Shown here: positions 57,555 to 64,000 of the stretch, one piece after another | Layout of the letters: every line of letters begins with the position of its first letter | Numbering within the stretch: the stretch's first letter is position 1 | DNA from: Paenibacillus sp. Root444D2 | GTDB taxonomy: Bacteria > Bacillota > Bacilli > Paenibacillales > NBRC-103111 | DNA: 64,000 nt | Reading direction: 5' to 3' | Assembly (NCBI RefSeq): GCF_001426375.1 | Contig: NZ_LMEO01000003.1 | Coordinates: 87,545-151,544, forward strand | Notes under the pieces: model-generated | The model's database searches: none | Told to the model about the DNA's origin: nothing | What the model saw: only the letters and a program-made list of their open reading frames with translations | Program-made: the position numbers and the translations under genes

Positions 57555-58037
57555 TTAAGACCAATAACCAGCATGCGCGGCTGCAGCTTCTATTTCTACC
57601 TCTGGGAAAGGACCGAGCACTTGAATCGGCTTATTCCCCCTTGCAAATACTTCACGACACGGTAGATCGAGTGTTGGATTTTGTTCATCATCACCTGTCA
57701 AGATAGCTAGCTGTTTTTCCGATATTCCGTAAACGACACACCCAACGTTTCCCCAATAAATCGATCCAGCACACATAGCACAAGGTTCTGCGGACGTATA
57801 CAAGGTGCACTCCCACAACTCTTTCTTGCTATACCGTTTGGAAGCTGCCTCCATCAAAGTTGTCTCCGCATGACCGGTGCAGTTCGACTCCGTAATCTCG
57901 ATATTCCCCTGCTCCAGCAAAATTTCTCCATGCGGTCCAACCAATAGCGCACCAAACGGTGTATTCCCCGATTCTCTGGCTAGCAGAGATAGCTCTACAC
58001 ATCTTTTCAAAAATGGAATATGCCTATCACGGTCCAT
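57555..58037 (-). CDS. Small zinc deaminase of the cytidine/guanine deaminase family
   Basis: 160 residues with the zinc and proton-shuttle motifs GHAETTLMEA (HAE) and EPCAMCAGSIYW (PCxxC). ATG 58037 is nine bases after GGAGG; an upstream TTG is not supported. Its partners are a purine nucleoside-type ABC transporter, and the window contains full purine degradation, so guanine or another purine base is a likely substrate (guanine to xanthine would feed XDH). It is not a close copy of B. subtilis GuaD; it lacks the swapped C-terminal segment I would recognise, so the substrate is left open. Confidence 0.85.
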   Translation of the reverse strand: MDRDRHIPFLKRCVELSLLARESGNTPFGALLVGPHGEILLEQGNIEITESNCTGHAETTLMEAASKRYSKKELWECTLYTSAEPCAMCAGSIYWGNVGCVVYGISEKQLAILTGDDEQNPTLDLPCREVFARGNKPIQVLGPFPEVEIEAAAAHAGYWS

Positions 58038-58068
58038 TACCAAGTACCTCCACCCCTTACGCTCAACA

Positions 58069-58998
58069 TTAAAATCTTTGCTCCCGAATGTAGGGAACGC
58101 CTAGTGCTTCCGGTGCACCCGAAGGCTTATTGCGATTACGCCAACCGAGGAACATCAGAACCAGTATGGTCACGATGTACGGAATCATTTTCAGAAAATA
58201 AGAAGGGATATGACTGCCAATAAGCTGCACGCGGAACCCCAGCGTATCCAGCACACCGAAGAAATAAGCACACACCAAAGCACGGATCGGATTCCATCTC
58301 GCGAAAATAATGAGCGCCACCGCAATCCAACCGCGTCCAGAGGTCATGCCTTCGTTCCAAGTCGGCGTGTAAACGAGCAGCAAATCAGCTCCGCCAATAC
58401 CGATCAACATGGATCCAATAATGATACAGCCGTAGCGAATCGAAATAACGGGAATACCCATAACATCAGCTGTGGCCGGGTTATCCCCCACCGCTCTTAG
58501 ATGCAGCCCCCACGAAGTACGATGGATGAAGAGATGCATGACAATAACCAGTACAAAGCTAAACCAAGTAAAAAGATCCAAGTGCGCAAAAACCTTCCCA
58601 ATAAACGGCACATTCTCCAGCCATAGCAAATCTAGCTTTGGTACCGCTCCGGGTAATGGGATGCCGCTAACACGTTTTCCGAGATAAGCGCTAAGACCTG
58701 TACCGAAAATCGTCATGGCCAGACCGCTTACGACCTGATTAGCGTGCAGGGTTACACAAAGAAATCCATGAAGCATACCCAGAACACCGCCTACTGCAAG
58801 TACACAGAGAAGGGTCAGAGCCAAGCTTCCAGTATGAATGAAGACGAGACAAGAAGTCACTGCCCCCATCAACATAAGTCCTTCTGCACCCAGTTGCGTG
58901 ATTCCTGATCTTTCGATAAGAATTCCACCCAATACAGCTAACAGCAGCGGCGTGCCAGAAGAGATAGCAGAAACAATTAATTGTGTGACGATATCTAT
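58069..58998 (-). CDS. Purine nucleoside-type ABC transporter permease (second; NupQ/YufQ-like), possible ATA start
   Basis: Membrane protein of the BPD_transp_2 class with about eight helices; motifs GGILIERSGITQLGAEGLML, GDNPATADVMGIPV and GMTSGRGWIAVALIIFARW. The usual N-terminus of this family continues for about 20 residues before GGILIERSG. That extension is encoded in frame here (DIVTQLIVSAISSGTPLLLA) but contains no ATG, GTG or TTG. An ATA codon at 58998 lies six bases after GGAGGG. The only standard start, TTG at 58932, would remove most of the first helix. A coding extension is clear; the start codon itself is uncertain. Confidence 0.85.
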   Translation of the reverse strand: MDIVTQLIVSAISSGTPLLLAVLGGILIERSGITQLGAEGLMLMGAVTSCLVFIHTGSLALTLLCVLAVGGVLGMLHGFLCVTLHANQVVSGLAMTIFGTGLSAYLGKRVSGIPLPGAVPKLDLLWLENVPFIGKVFAHLDLFTWFSFVLVIVMHLFIHRTSWGLHLRAVGDNPATADVMGIPVISIRYGCIIIGSMLIGIGGADLLLVYTPTWNEGMTSGRGWIAVALIIFARWNPIRALVCAYFFGVLDTLGFRVQLIGSHIPSYFLKMIPYIVTILVLMFLGWRNRNKPSGAPEALGVPYIREQRF

Positions 58999-59055
58999 GA
59001 CATTCCCTCCCCTTTCAGCATGATTTCAAACCAAGCTCACCCATCAGCTCACCGA

Positions 59056-60177
59056 TCACCGATTGCGGCGAATGCGGATTTTCCCAGCCATACCGCCCGC
59101 AATAAGGAAAAATAGGATAGCCCCTTGAATCATAGAAGAGGTCGATGAAGGAAGACCGATCGTCTGCACACTGTATCCTCCCACAATGAGCCCTCCGAAT
59201 AACACCGACGAAATCACTAACCCTGCCGGATTCAGCTTCGCAAGCCACGCCACAATAATCGCTGTGTACCCGTACCCCGGCGAAATACCATACATAAGTC
59301 GGTGTGCCACACCGGAAACTTCGCTCATTCCCGCTAAGCCAGCCACCCCGCCGCTAATGATCATAACAACGAGAACATGTCTGGAAATTCGAATACCTGC
59401 ATTCCGCGCAGCTTCCGCATTCGCACCAATGAGTCGCAGCTCATAACCCCAACGTGTATATCGGATCATAAAGGCATAGAGCAGCACGGCAAGAATAGCA
59501 AAAATGATCCCAAAATGGAGTCGGGTTGTTCCAAAAGTAGGAAAAGACTGTGCCGCAGTGAACATCGGGGATCCTGGGAAGTTAAAACCTTTCGGATCTT
59601 TCCATGGACCGAATACCGCATAATTTAAGGCAAGAAGAGCTACATAATTCAACATTAAGGATGTAATTAGTTCGTTAACTTGAAAATAGGTCCTCGGAAT
59701 CGCCGTCAACAATCCCCAGACCCCACCGGCTACGATGCTCGCTACCACCATAGATGGAATCGAAATATACATTGGCAGCTGTGGAAAATAAACCGTAACC
59801 GCGGTAGCCGCCATCGCTCCGGCCAAGAACTGCCCCTCGGCACCGATATTCCATACCGAAATCCGGTACGCAATTGAAACGCCAAGACCGCAAAGAAGCA
59901 GTGGAATCGCCTTCACAAGGGTCTCCGTAATGCCAAAAGAGGAACCAAAGGCTCCTTTCAGCATTTTGGCATAAACCACAATCGGATTCATGCCATTCAA
60001 AGCTATAAAAATGCCGCAGGCTACAATCGCCAAGACGATAGATACAATCGTCACCCACCACGGACTGGCCGGCCCCACAGGATCAATCTCAAATCGGTAA
60101 GGCAAACGAAAACCAGCTTCTCGCCTAGGCACCTTTTTTTCTATCGGAATGGTTCCCGCCGTTTGTTGTTCGCTCAC
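59056..60177 (-). CDS. Purine nucleoside-type ABC transporter permease (first; NupP/YufP-like)
   Basis: 373 residues, about nine membrane helices. A cytoplasmic N-terminal tail of about 40 residues precedes helix 1 (WWVTIVSIVLAIVACGIFIAL). Signatures ISVWNIGAEGQFLAGAMAA and GANAEAARNAGI are typical of the YufP/CC-type permeases in BMP-dependent transporters. GTG start overlaps the ATPase stop (GTGA) and has GGAGG seven bases upstream. Confidence 0.92.
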   Translation of the reverse strand: MSEQQTAGTIPIEKKVPRREAGFRLPYRFEIDPVGPASPWWVTIVSIVLAIVACGIFIALNGMNPIVVYAKMLKGAFGSSFGITETLVKAIPLLLCGLGVSIAYRISVWNIGAEGQFLAGAMAATAVTVYFPQLPMYISIPSMVVASIVAGGVWGLLTAIPRTYFQVNELITSLMLNYVALLALNYAVFGPWKDPKGFNFPGSPMFTAAQSFPTFGTTRLHFGIIFAILAVLLYAFMIRYTRWGYELRLIGANAEAARNAGIRISRHVLVVMIISGGVAGLAGMSEVSGVAHRLMYGISPGYGYTAIIVAWLAKLNPAGLVISSVLFGGLIVGGYSVQTIGLPSSTSSMIQGAILFFLIAGGMAGKIRIRRNR

Positions 60178-61709
60178 CCTGCATCCTCCTCAGACCCCGC
60201 CATCAACATACCGATATATTCCCGGCTCGCTTCCTCTCGCGGAATATTGCCCACGATGCGTCCATCGTACATGACAAGTATTCGATCAGCTAGCTGCAGC
60301 ACCTCATCCAAATCTTCAGATATTAGGAGTACAGAACTCCCCTTGCAGCGCAATTCCTCAAGCAATTGGTGCACACCCTCAGTGGCACCTACATCTAGCC
60401 CTTGCGTTGGATGCACGGCAACCATCAGCTTCGGACCTTGATCAATTTCCCTGGCAAAAAGCAGCTTCTGCTGATTCCCCCCAGACATATACTGAACAGG
60501 TGCATCAATCCCCGATGTCCGCACATCGAACATCTCAACAAGCTTCTGTGTCCAGCTTCGATTGCTTCTTGTGCGCAGTAAACCGAATCGAGATCGTTCC
60601 GGAGAACGATACGTCTTGAAGAGCAGGTTATCTACGGCGCCCAAACTGCCCGCTAGACCGCTCTTCATGCGGTTTTCCGGCACATGGGCAATACCCAGCT
60701 CAATGGCTGCGCGCACCGAACCGTTACGCAATGCCTTGCCGTCAAAACGGATATCGCCTTGTTTCCAGACGCGAAGCCCTGTTAACACCTCCGCAAGCTC
60801 CTTCTGCCCGTTTCCAGACACCCCGGCAACACCTACAATCTCGCCTTCACTCACTTGAAAATGAAGCCCATCCAGCACCTTGCGTCCATGCTCCGCATAC
60901 ACATCCAAGCCACCCACCACAAGCATCGGCTTTCCTAGCGATTTCTCTCTAACAGTTGTCCGGCTTTCCAGGCCCTCCTTGCCGACCATCAACTGCGCCA
61001 GATCCCTCTCATTCGTTTCTGACTTCGTCATTGTTGCAATCATCTCGCCTTTACGCATGACCGATATGCGATCCGAAGCAAACATAACCTCCTTGAGTTT
61101 ATGTGTCGTCATAATGACCGTCTTGCCTTCTTCTTTCATGCGATTCAGTGTCTCAAACAACTGATCCACCTCACCTGGCGTCAATACCGAGGTAGGCTCA
61201 TCCAAAATAATTAAATCCGCTCCACGATAGAGCGTCTTCACAATTTCAACACGCTGCTGTTCCCCGACCGACAGCTGCCAAATAGGCCGGTCCACCGGAA
61301 ACGGTAGCCCAAAATGCTTCGATATTCCCTCGATCTCTTCGGACTTTCTAGCGAGCCATCGTGGGCCGCGCCAGAACGAAGACGACTCCCCAAGAACAAT
61401 ATTCTCCGCGGCTGTTAACGTTTGAACAAGTCGAAAATTCTGAAAGACCATGCCAACCCCTAGGTTCATCGCATCCTTCGGCGAACGAATTCGCACCTTC
61501 TCGCCGTGGATGAGAATCTCTCCGCTTGTTGGACGATATATACCTGAGAGCATGCACATCATTGTACTTTTACCGGCGCCGTTCTCACCTAATAATGCAT
61601 GAATCTCTCCAGCTTTTGCCCGGAAATCAACATAATTATTAGCTATAACAGAACCAAATTGCTTGACAATCTGATTCATCTCAACTGAATAACCCTCCGT
61701 TTTAAGCAA
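60174..61709 (-). CDS. Purine nucleoside-type ABC transporter ATPase (NupO/YufO-like)
   Basis: 511 residues with two ABC domains: Walker [10 protein letters not shown], signature LSVGEQQRVEIVK and Walker B LIILDEPTSVL in the first; GVSGNGQKELAEVL and MSGGNQQKLLFAREID in the second. The start is probably TTG at 61709, seven bases after AAGGAGG, giving LLKTEGYSVEMNQIVKQFG; the frame extends to 61796 through a hairpin and is unlikely to be translated there. In B. subtilis the related NupNOPQ system imports guanosine. No binding-protein gene accompanies it here. Confidence 0.91.
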   Translation of the reverse strand: MLKTEGYSVEMNQIVKQFGSVIANNYVDFRAKAGEIHALLGENGAGKSTMMCMLSGIYRPTSGEILIHGEKVRIRSPKDAMNLGVGMVFQNFRLVQTLTAAENIVLGESSSFWRGPRWLARKSEEIEGISKHFGLPFPVDRPIWQLSVGEQQRVEIVKTLYRGADLIILDEPTSVLTPGEVDQLFETLNRMKEEGKTVIMTTHKLKEVMFASDRISVMRKGEMIATMTKSETNERDLAQLMVGKEGLESRTTVREKSLGKPMLVVGGLDVYAEHGRKVLDGLHFQVSEGEIVGVAGVSGNGQKELAEVLTGLRVWKQGDIRFDGKALRNGSVRAAIELGIAHVPENRMKSGLAGSLGAVDNLLFKTYRSPERSRFGLLRTRSNRSWTQKLVEMFDVRTSGIDAPVQYMSGGNQQKLLFAREIDQGPKLMVAVHPTQGLDVGATEGVHQLLEELRCKGSSVLLISEDLDEVLQLADRILVMYDGRIVGNIPREEASREYIGMLMAGSEEDAG

Positions 61710-61752
61710 TGAGCCCCCTCCTTCTCGTCCTTTACACACCCCTATATATTCA

Positions 61753-61785
61753 AAACAGCATCTCCCATTTTGGGATCTGCTGTTT
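61753..61785 (-). promoter_or_regulatory. Hairpin in the leader of the purine transporter operon
   Basis: AAACAGCA/TGCTGTTT and an inner TCCC/GGGA stem around AAAAT, 44 bp before the TTG start. A short TTTTG follows, so it could be an attenuator or a protein-binding palindrome. No purine aptamer was seen next to it. Confidence 0.5.
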
Positions 61786-61999
61786 ATTAAAACCATAATT
61801 TGGGTATCAATTAGACCATACCTTATGCGAACCTAGTACATATCTATCTTCACCACTATACTGTTCAAGTGAATTACACGTCAATTAACATTACATCATA
61901 TTTGGGCATCTAACAAAAAATGACGATTCATTTGTGCTTGATCCCAAAGTGTAAAGGCTCCCCCTCCCGAGAATGTTATGTTAAGTTACGCGGACAACA

Positions 62000-62034
62000 A
62001 AAAGGAGCACTCCTCCTTGAAGAATGCTCCTTTT
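62000..62034 (-). terminator. Terminator after the chromate transporter pair
   Basis: Minus strand AAAAGGAGCATTC pairs with GAGTGCTCCTTTT (one mismatch) and is followed by TTG. Thirty bases past the stop at 62065. The remaining 61797-61999 gap shows no gene; a 73-codon plus-strand frame runs through this terminator. Confidence 0.85.
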
Positions 62035-62064
62035 ACTATCCTATTCTTTTCATCAGGAAAGAAA

Positions 62065-62598
62065 TTATGAAAGAAATATACCACCATAAACGAAACCAGC
62101 CACAATCACAAACGCAGGGTGAATCTTCCTCTTTTGAATGAGGTAGAAAGCTACTGCGGCAATACCAATAAACTGCAAGTATCCTATCGTTTTCGTAGAT
62201 TCCACCATACTGCTCCACGTGACCAACACCATCATGATCGCGATAACAGGCTGGACAAGCAGCGTCATTCCTTTGATTACCGGAGATTGCTTATATTTCT
62301 GCAGGATATTCAGCAAAATGATGAGTGCAATAATAGATGGAACAACTGTTGCAGCCACTGCAATTAGAACGCCGACCCAACCACCGATTTGAAAGCCGAC
62401 ATATGCGGCAATTTTCGTAGCAATCGGTCCAGGCAGCGCATTCCCAAGCGCTAACATGTTCGAGAATCCACTGCTGGTCATCCAAGCATGATTCGGAACA
62501 ATCTCTTGATACATCAGCGGGATCGACGAGGGTCCTCCTCCGTATCCGAACACATTGGCTAAAAAGAAACTAACAAGTAAATGCCACCACTCATTCAT
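62065..62598 (-). CDS. Chromate transporter, short-chain CHR subunit 2
   Basis: 177-residue membrane protein with the CHR family motif near the N-terminus (FGYGGGPSSIPLMYQE) and NALPGPIATKIAAYVG, followed by about five helices. Short-chain CHR proteins work as pairs of unlike subunits, matching the neighbouring gene, whose stop overlaps this start by four bases. Role may be chromate or other anion export. Confidence 0.88.
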   Translation of the reverse strand: MNEWWHLLVSFFLANVFGYGGGPSSIPLMYQEIVPNHAWMTSSGFSNMLALGNALPGPIATKIAAYVGFQIGGWVGVLIAVAATVVPSIIALIILLNILQKYKQSPVIKGMTLLVQPVIAIMMVLVTWSSMVESTKTIGYLQFIGIAAVAFYLIQKRKIHPAFVIVAGFVYGGIFLS

Positions 62599-63185
62599 AC
62601 ACCCTCACCTTTGCCAAGCTGCTTCTTGTTCTTGCTCCACTTGTCTTTTAGCTTATGATGAAAAGCACCATATAGTAAAAACATAAAAATAACGATAGCC
62701 GGATGCACAGAGAAAGTCTGCAGCAGCAAGAATGAAATAACAAAAAATGTGAGCCCTGCCGCCCAACCCAAGCCTTTAACCGCCTTCTCGCCGAACTCAT
62801 ATGCCATCACGCCTAACATCACCGCAACAATAGGCACAACCGCCGCTATCATGCCTTTAATCACTTGAGAGGTGCTAAAGAAATTAATAAACGAATACAA
62901 CCCCACCATGGCTACACAGGTAGGAACAATGTGAGCTAAAACACCAATCGCCGCCCCCCATCCGCCTTTGAGCCGATATCCCAAATAGCCCGCAAGCTTC
63001 GTTGCTATCGGTCCCGGAAGCGTATTAGCTATCGCCAGCACTTCCATGAATTCCTCATCCTTCATCCATTGAAACCGCGTAACCGCCTCGTACCGTATCA
63101 ACGGCACAATCGACGGCCCGCCGCCATATCCCAATATCCCCGTCCGGAACATCGCCATACCTATCTGAACATAGGCATTTCCCAC
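62595..63185 (-). CDS. Chromate transporter, short-chain CHR subunit 1
   Basis: 196 residues, homologous to its partner: LGYGGGPSIVPLIRYE and NTLPGPIATKLAGYLGYR, about six helices, and a basic C-terminal tail (KLKDKWSKNKKQLGKG). GTG start at 63185 with AGGAG nine bases upstream. Probably formed by duplication with the adjacent gene. Confidence 0.88.
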   Translation of the reverse strand: MGNAYVQIGMAMFRTGILGYGGGPSIVPLIRYEAVTRFQWMKDEEFMEVLAIANTLPGPIATKLAGYLGYRLKGGWGAAIGVLAHIVPTCVAMVGLYSFINFFSTSQVIKGMIAAVVPIVAVMLGVMAYEFGEKAVKGLGWAAGLTFFVISFLLLQTFSVHPAIVIFMFLLYGAFHHKLKDKWSKNKKQLGKGEGV

Positions 63186-63378
63186 TATGTATCACTCCTG
63201 TCTCTGTAGCACCATTCTACACAAAGTAAACTAAGCTTTATTGTAATATAAGTTGAAAGTTTTCATTCGATTCTTTTTTCATCTTTGTAAAAATGACAAA
63301 GATTCTTCAGTTTCTTGGGTTTTGGCTTGAATTTGTGTAAAAGCTGTACGCGGGCGCTTTGTGTGGGTAAGCGTTGAG

Positions 63379-63804
63379 AAATATTAGAGCCTCTTGAGGC
63401 TTCTATTTTTGAATTTATGGGTACTTTCTGTGGAAATTGGAACCTTTAGAAACTCTTATTAGTAGGATGAAGCTTAATTTAGGTTGCTTTGGGCAAAATA
63501 AGAGCTTCTAGAGACAGCTATTTTTGAATTTCTGATGCTTTTTATGGAAATAGAAGTCTTTGGAGACTCTTATTTGTGGGATAGGGCTTGGAGTTGGGTT
63601 GCTTTTAGCAGAATAAGAGCTTTTAGAGACTGTTATTTTTGAATTTCTGGTGCTTTTGGTGGAAATAGGAGTCTTTGGAGACTCTTATTTTTAAAATAAG
63701 GCTTTATTTAAGTTGCTTTGAGCAGAATAAGAGCTTCTAGAGACTGTTATTTTTGAATTTCTGGTGCTTTTTGTGGTAATAGAAGTTTTTGGAGACTCTT
63801 ATTT
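63379..63804. repeat. Hairpin array, AATAAGAG class, next to the 5S rRNA gene
   Basis: Eight inverted repeats in four units of 114-115 bp. Type 1 is AAATAAGAGCTTCTAGAGAC to CTATTT; type 2 is AAATAGAAGTCT, TTGG, AGACTCTTATTT, a 12-bp imperfect stem. Centres near 63394, 63447, 63509, 63561, 63624, 63676, 63738 and 63790; spacings 53, 62, 52, 63, 52, 62, 52. Units share 80-90% identity by eye. Same class as 11221-11415. No gene between 63186 and 63900. Confidence 0.93.
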
Positions 63805-63860
63805 ATAATATATGGCTTGATTTGGACAAGCTTTCTGATCAATCCGAACAAATGTAAACA

Positions 63861-63896
63861 AAAAACCTTACGAGGATTTCTCCTTGTAAGGTTTTT
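63861..63896 (-). terminator. Terminator of the rRNA operon
   Basis: AAAAACCTTAC pairs with GTAAGGTTTTT, with inner AGGA/TCCT, a few bases beyond the 3' end of 5S rRNA. Confidence 0.92.
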
Positions 63897-63900
63897 AATT

Positions 63901-64000
63901 GCTTGGCAACGTTCTACTCTCCCAGAACCCTGCGGTTCAAGTACCATCGACGCTGGAGGGCTTAACGGTCGTGTTCGAGATGGGAACGCGTGGGTCCCCT
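63901..64000 (-). rRNA. rrf: 5S ribosomal RNA, 3' portion (cut by window edge)
   Basis: The last 100 bases, read on the minus strand, contain the 5S core: CCCATCTCGAACACG, GTTAAGCCCTCCAGCG, CGATGGTACTTG, and the 3' end GAGAGTAGAACGTTGCC followed by AAGC. About 17 bases of the 5' end would lie beyond the window. Implies an rRNA operon to the right, transcribed leftward like the other genes. Confidence 0.95.

Noticed and set aside
61753..61785. A purine riboswitch before the purine transporter operon
   Set aside because: The hairpin lacks the conserved junction sequences seen at 15884-15952; only a simple stem is present.
61920..62141. A 73-codon plus-strand frame near the chromate transporter genes
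   Set aside because: It spans the terminator hairpin and the antisense 3' end of the transporter gene.
63747..63947. A 66-codon minus-strand frame at the right edge
   Set aside because: It begins inside the 5S rRNA gene and runs through the rRNA terminator into the array.

Overview
The window looks like a chromosomal segment of a Bacillales bacterium, most likely Paenibacillus or a close relative. Evidence: strong AGGAGG-type ribosome binding sites, a PurS/PurQ/PurL-type purine operon under a guanine riboswitch, Bacillus-style puc, dct and comQXPA genes, YesM/YesN sensors, and Gram-positive lipoproteins. Almost every gene is on the minus strand, co-directional with a 5S rRNA gene that enters at the right edge. 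Species assignment is inference; no marker gene is complete enough to settle it.

Layout, left to right. 1-943: N-terminal part of a membrane sensor cut by the window edge. 1180-15506: complete purine biosynthesis operon, transcribed purE-K-B-C-S-Q-L-F-M-N-H-D, with promoter, guanine riboswitch and leader terminator at 15782-16027. 16776-23190: C4-dicarboxylate locus (DctA-type carrier, ACT-domain malic enzyme, DctR/DctS, co-sensor DctB). 23265-25066: catalase and a truncated Fur-like protein. 25621-29780: a ComQXPA-type quorum-sensing locus in unusual order, with a probable new ComX precursor at 29580. 30564-46645: purine degradation, xanthine to urate, allantoin, ureidoglycine and probably oxamate, plus a purine-type BMP lipoprotein and a Rieske oxygenase. 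47474-57366: ChvE/GguAB-type sugar ABC transporter, a chemoreceptor, a membrane-anchored sugar-binding protein and a YesM/YesN pair. 57555-61709: ATPase and two permeases of a purine nucleoside-type ABC transporter with a small purine deaminase. 62065-63185: a short-chain chromate transporter pair. 63901-64000: 5S rRNA.

Functionally, the window holds de novo purine synthesis, probable purine uptake, deamination and complete ureide degradation within 62 kb. The transporter near 60 kb has no binding protein of its own; the BMP lipoprotein at 31.6 kb could serve it. The dct and sugar loci each pair a two-component system with a binding protein that looks like a co-sensor.

The most unusual feature is in the gaps. 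At least six intergenic arrays (4.1, 11.2, 16.4, 36.7, 47.1 and 63.4 kb) carry short inverted repeats spaced alternately about 51-52 and 61-63 bp, a 112-115 bp period. The stem sequences fall into three unrelated classes, yet the geometry is the same. Some arrays lie between genes of one operon (purC/purS, purN/purH) or in a long leader (pucC). A seventh array (25.3 kb) has a related but tighter spacing. I do not recognise this element. The spacings equal about 5 and 6 DNA helical turns, so the palindromes would lie on one face of the helix.
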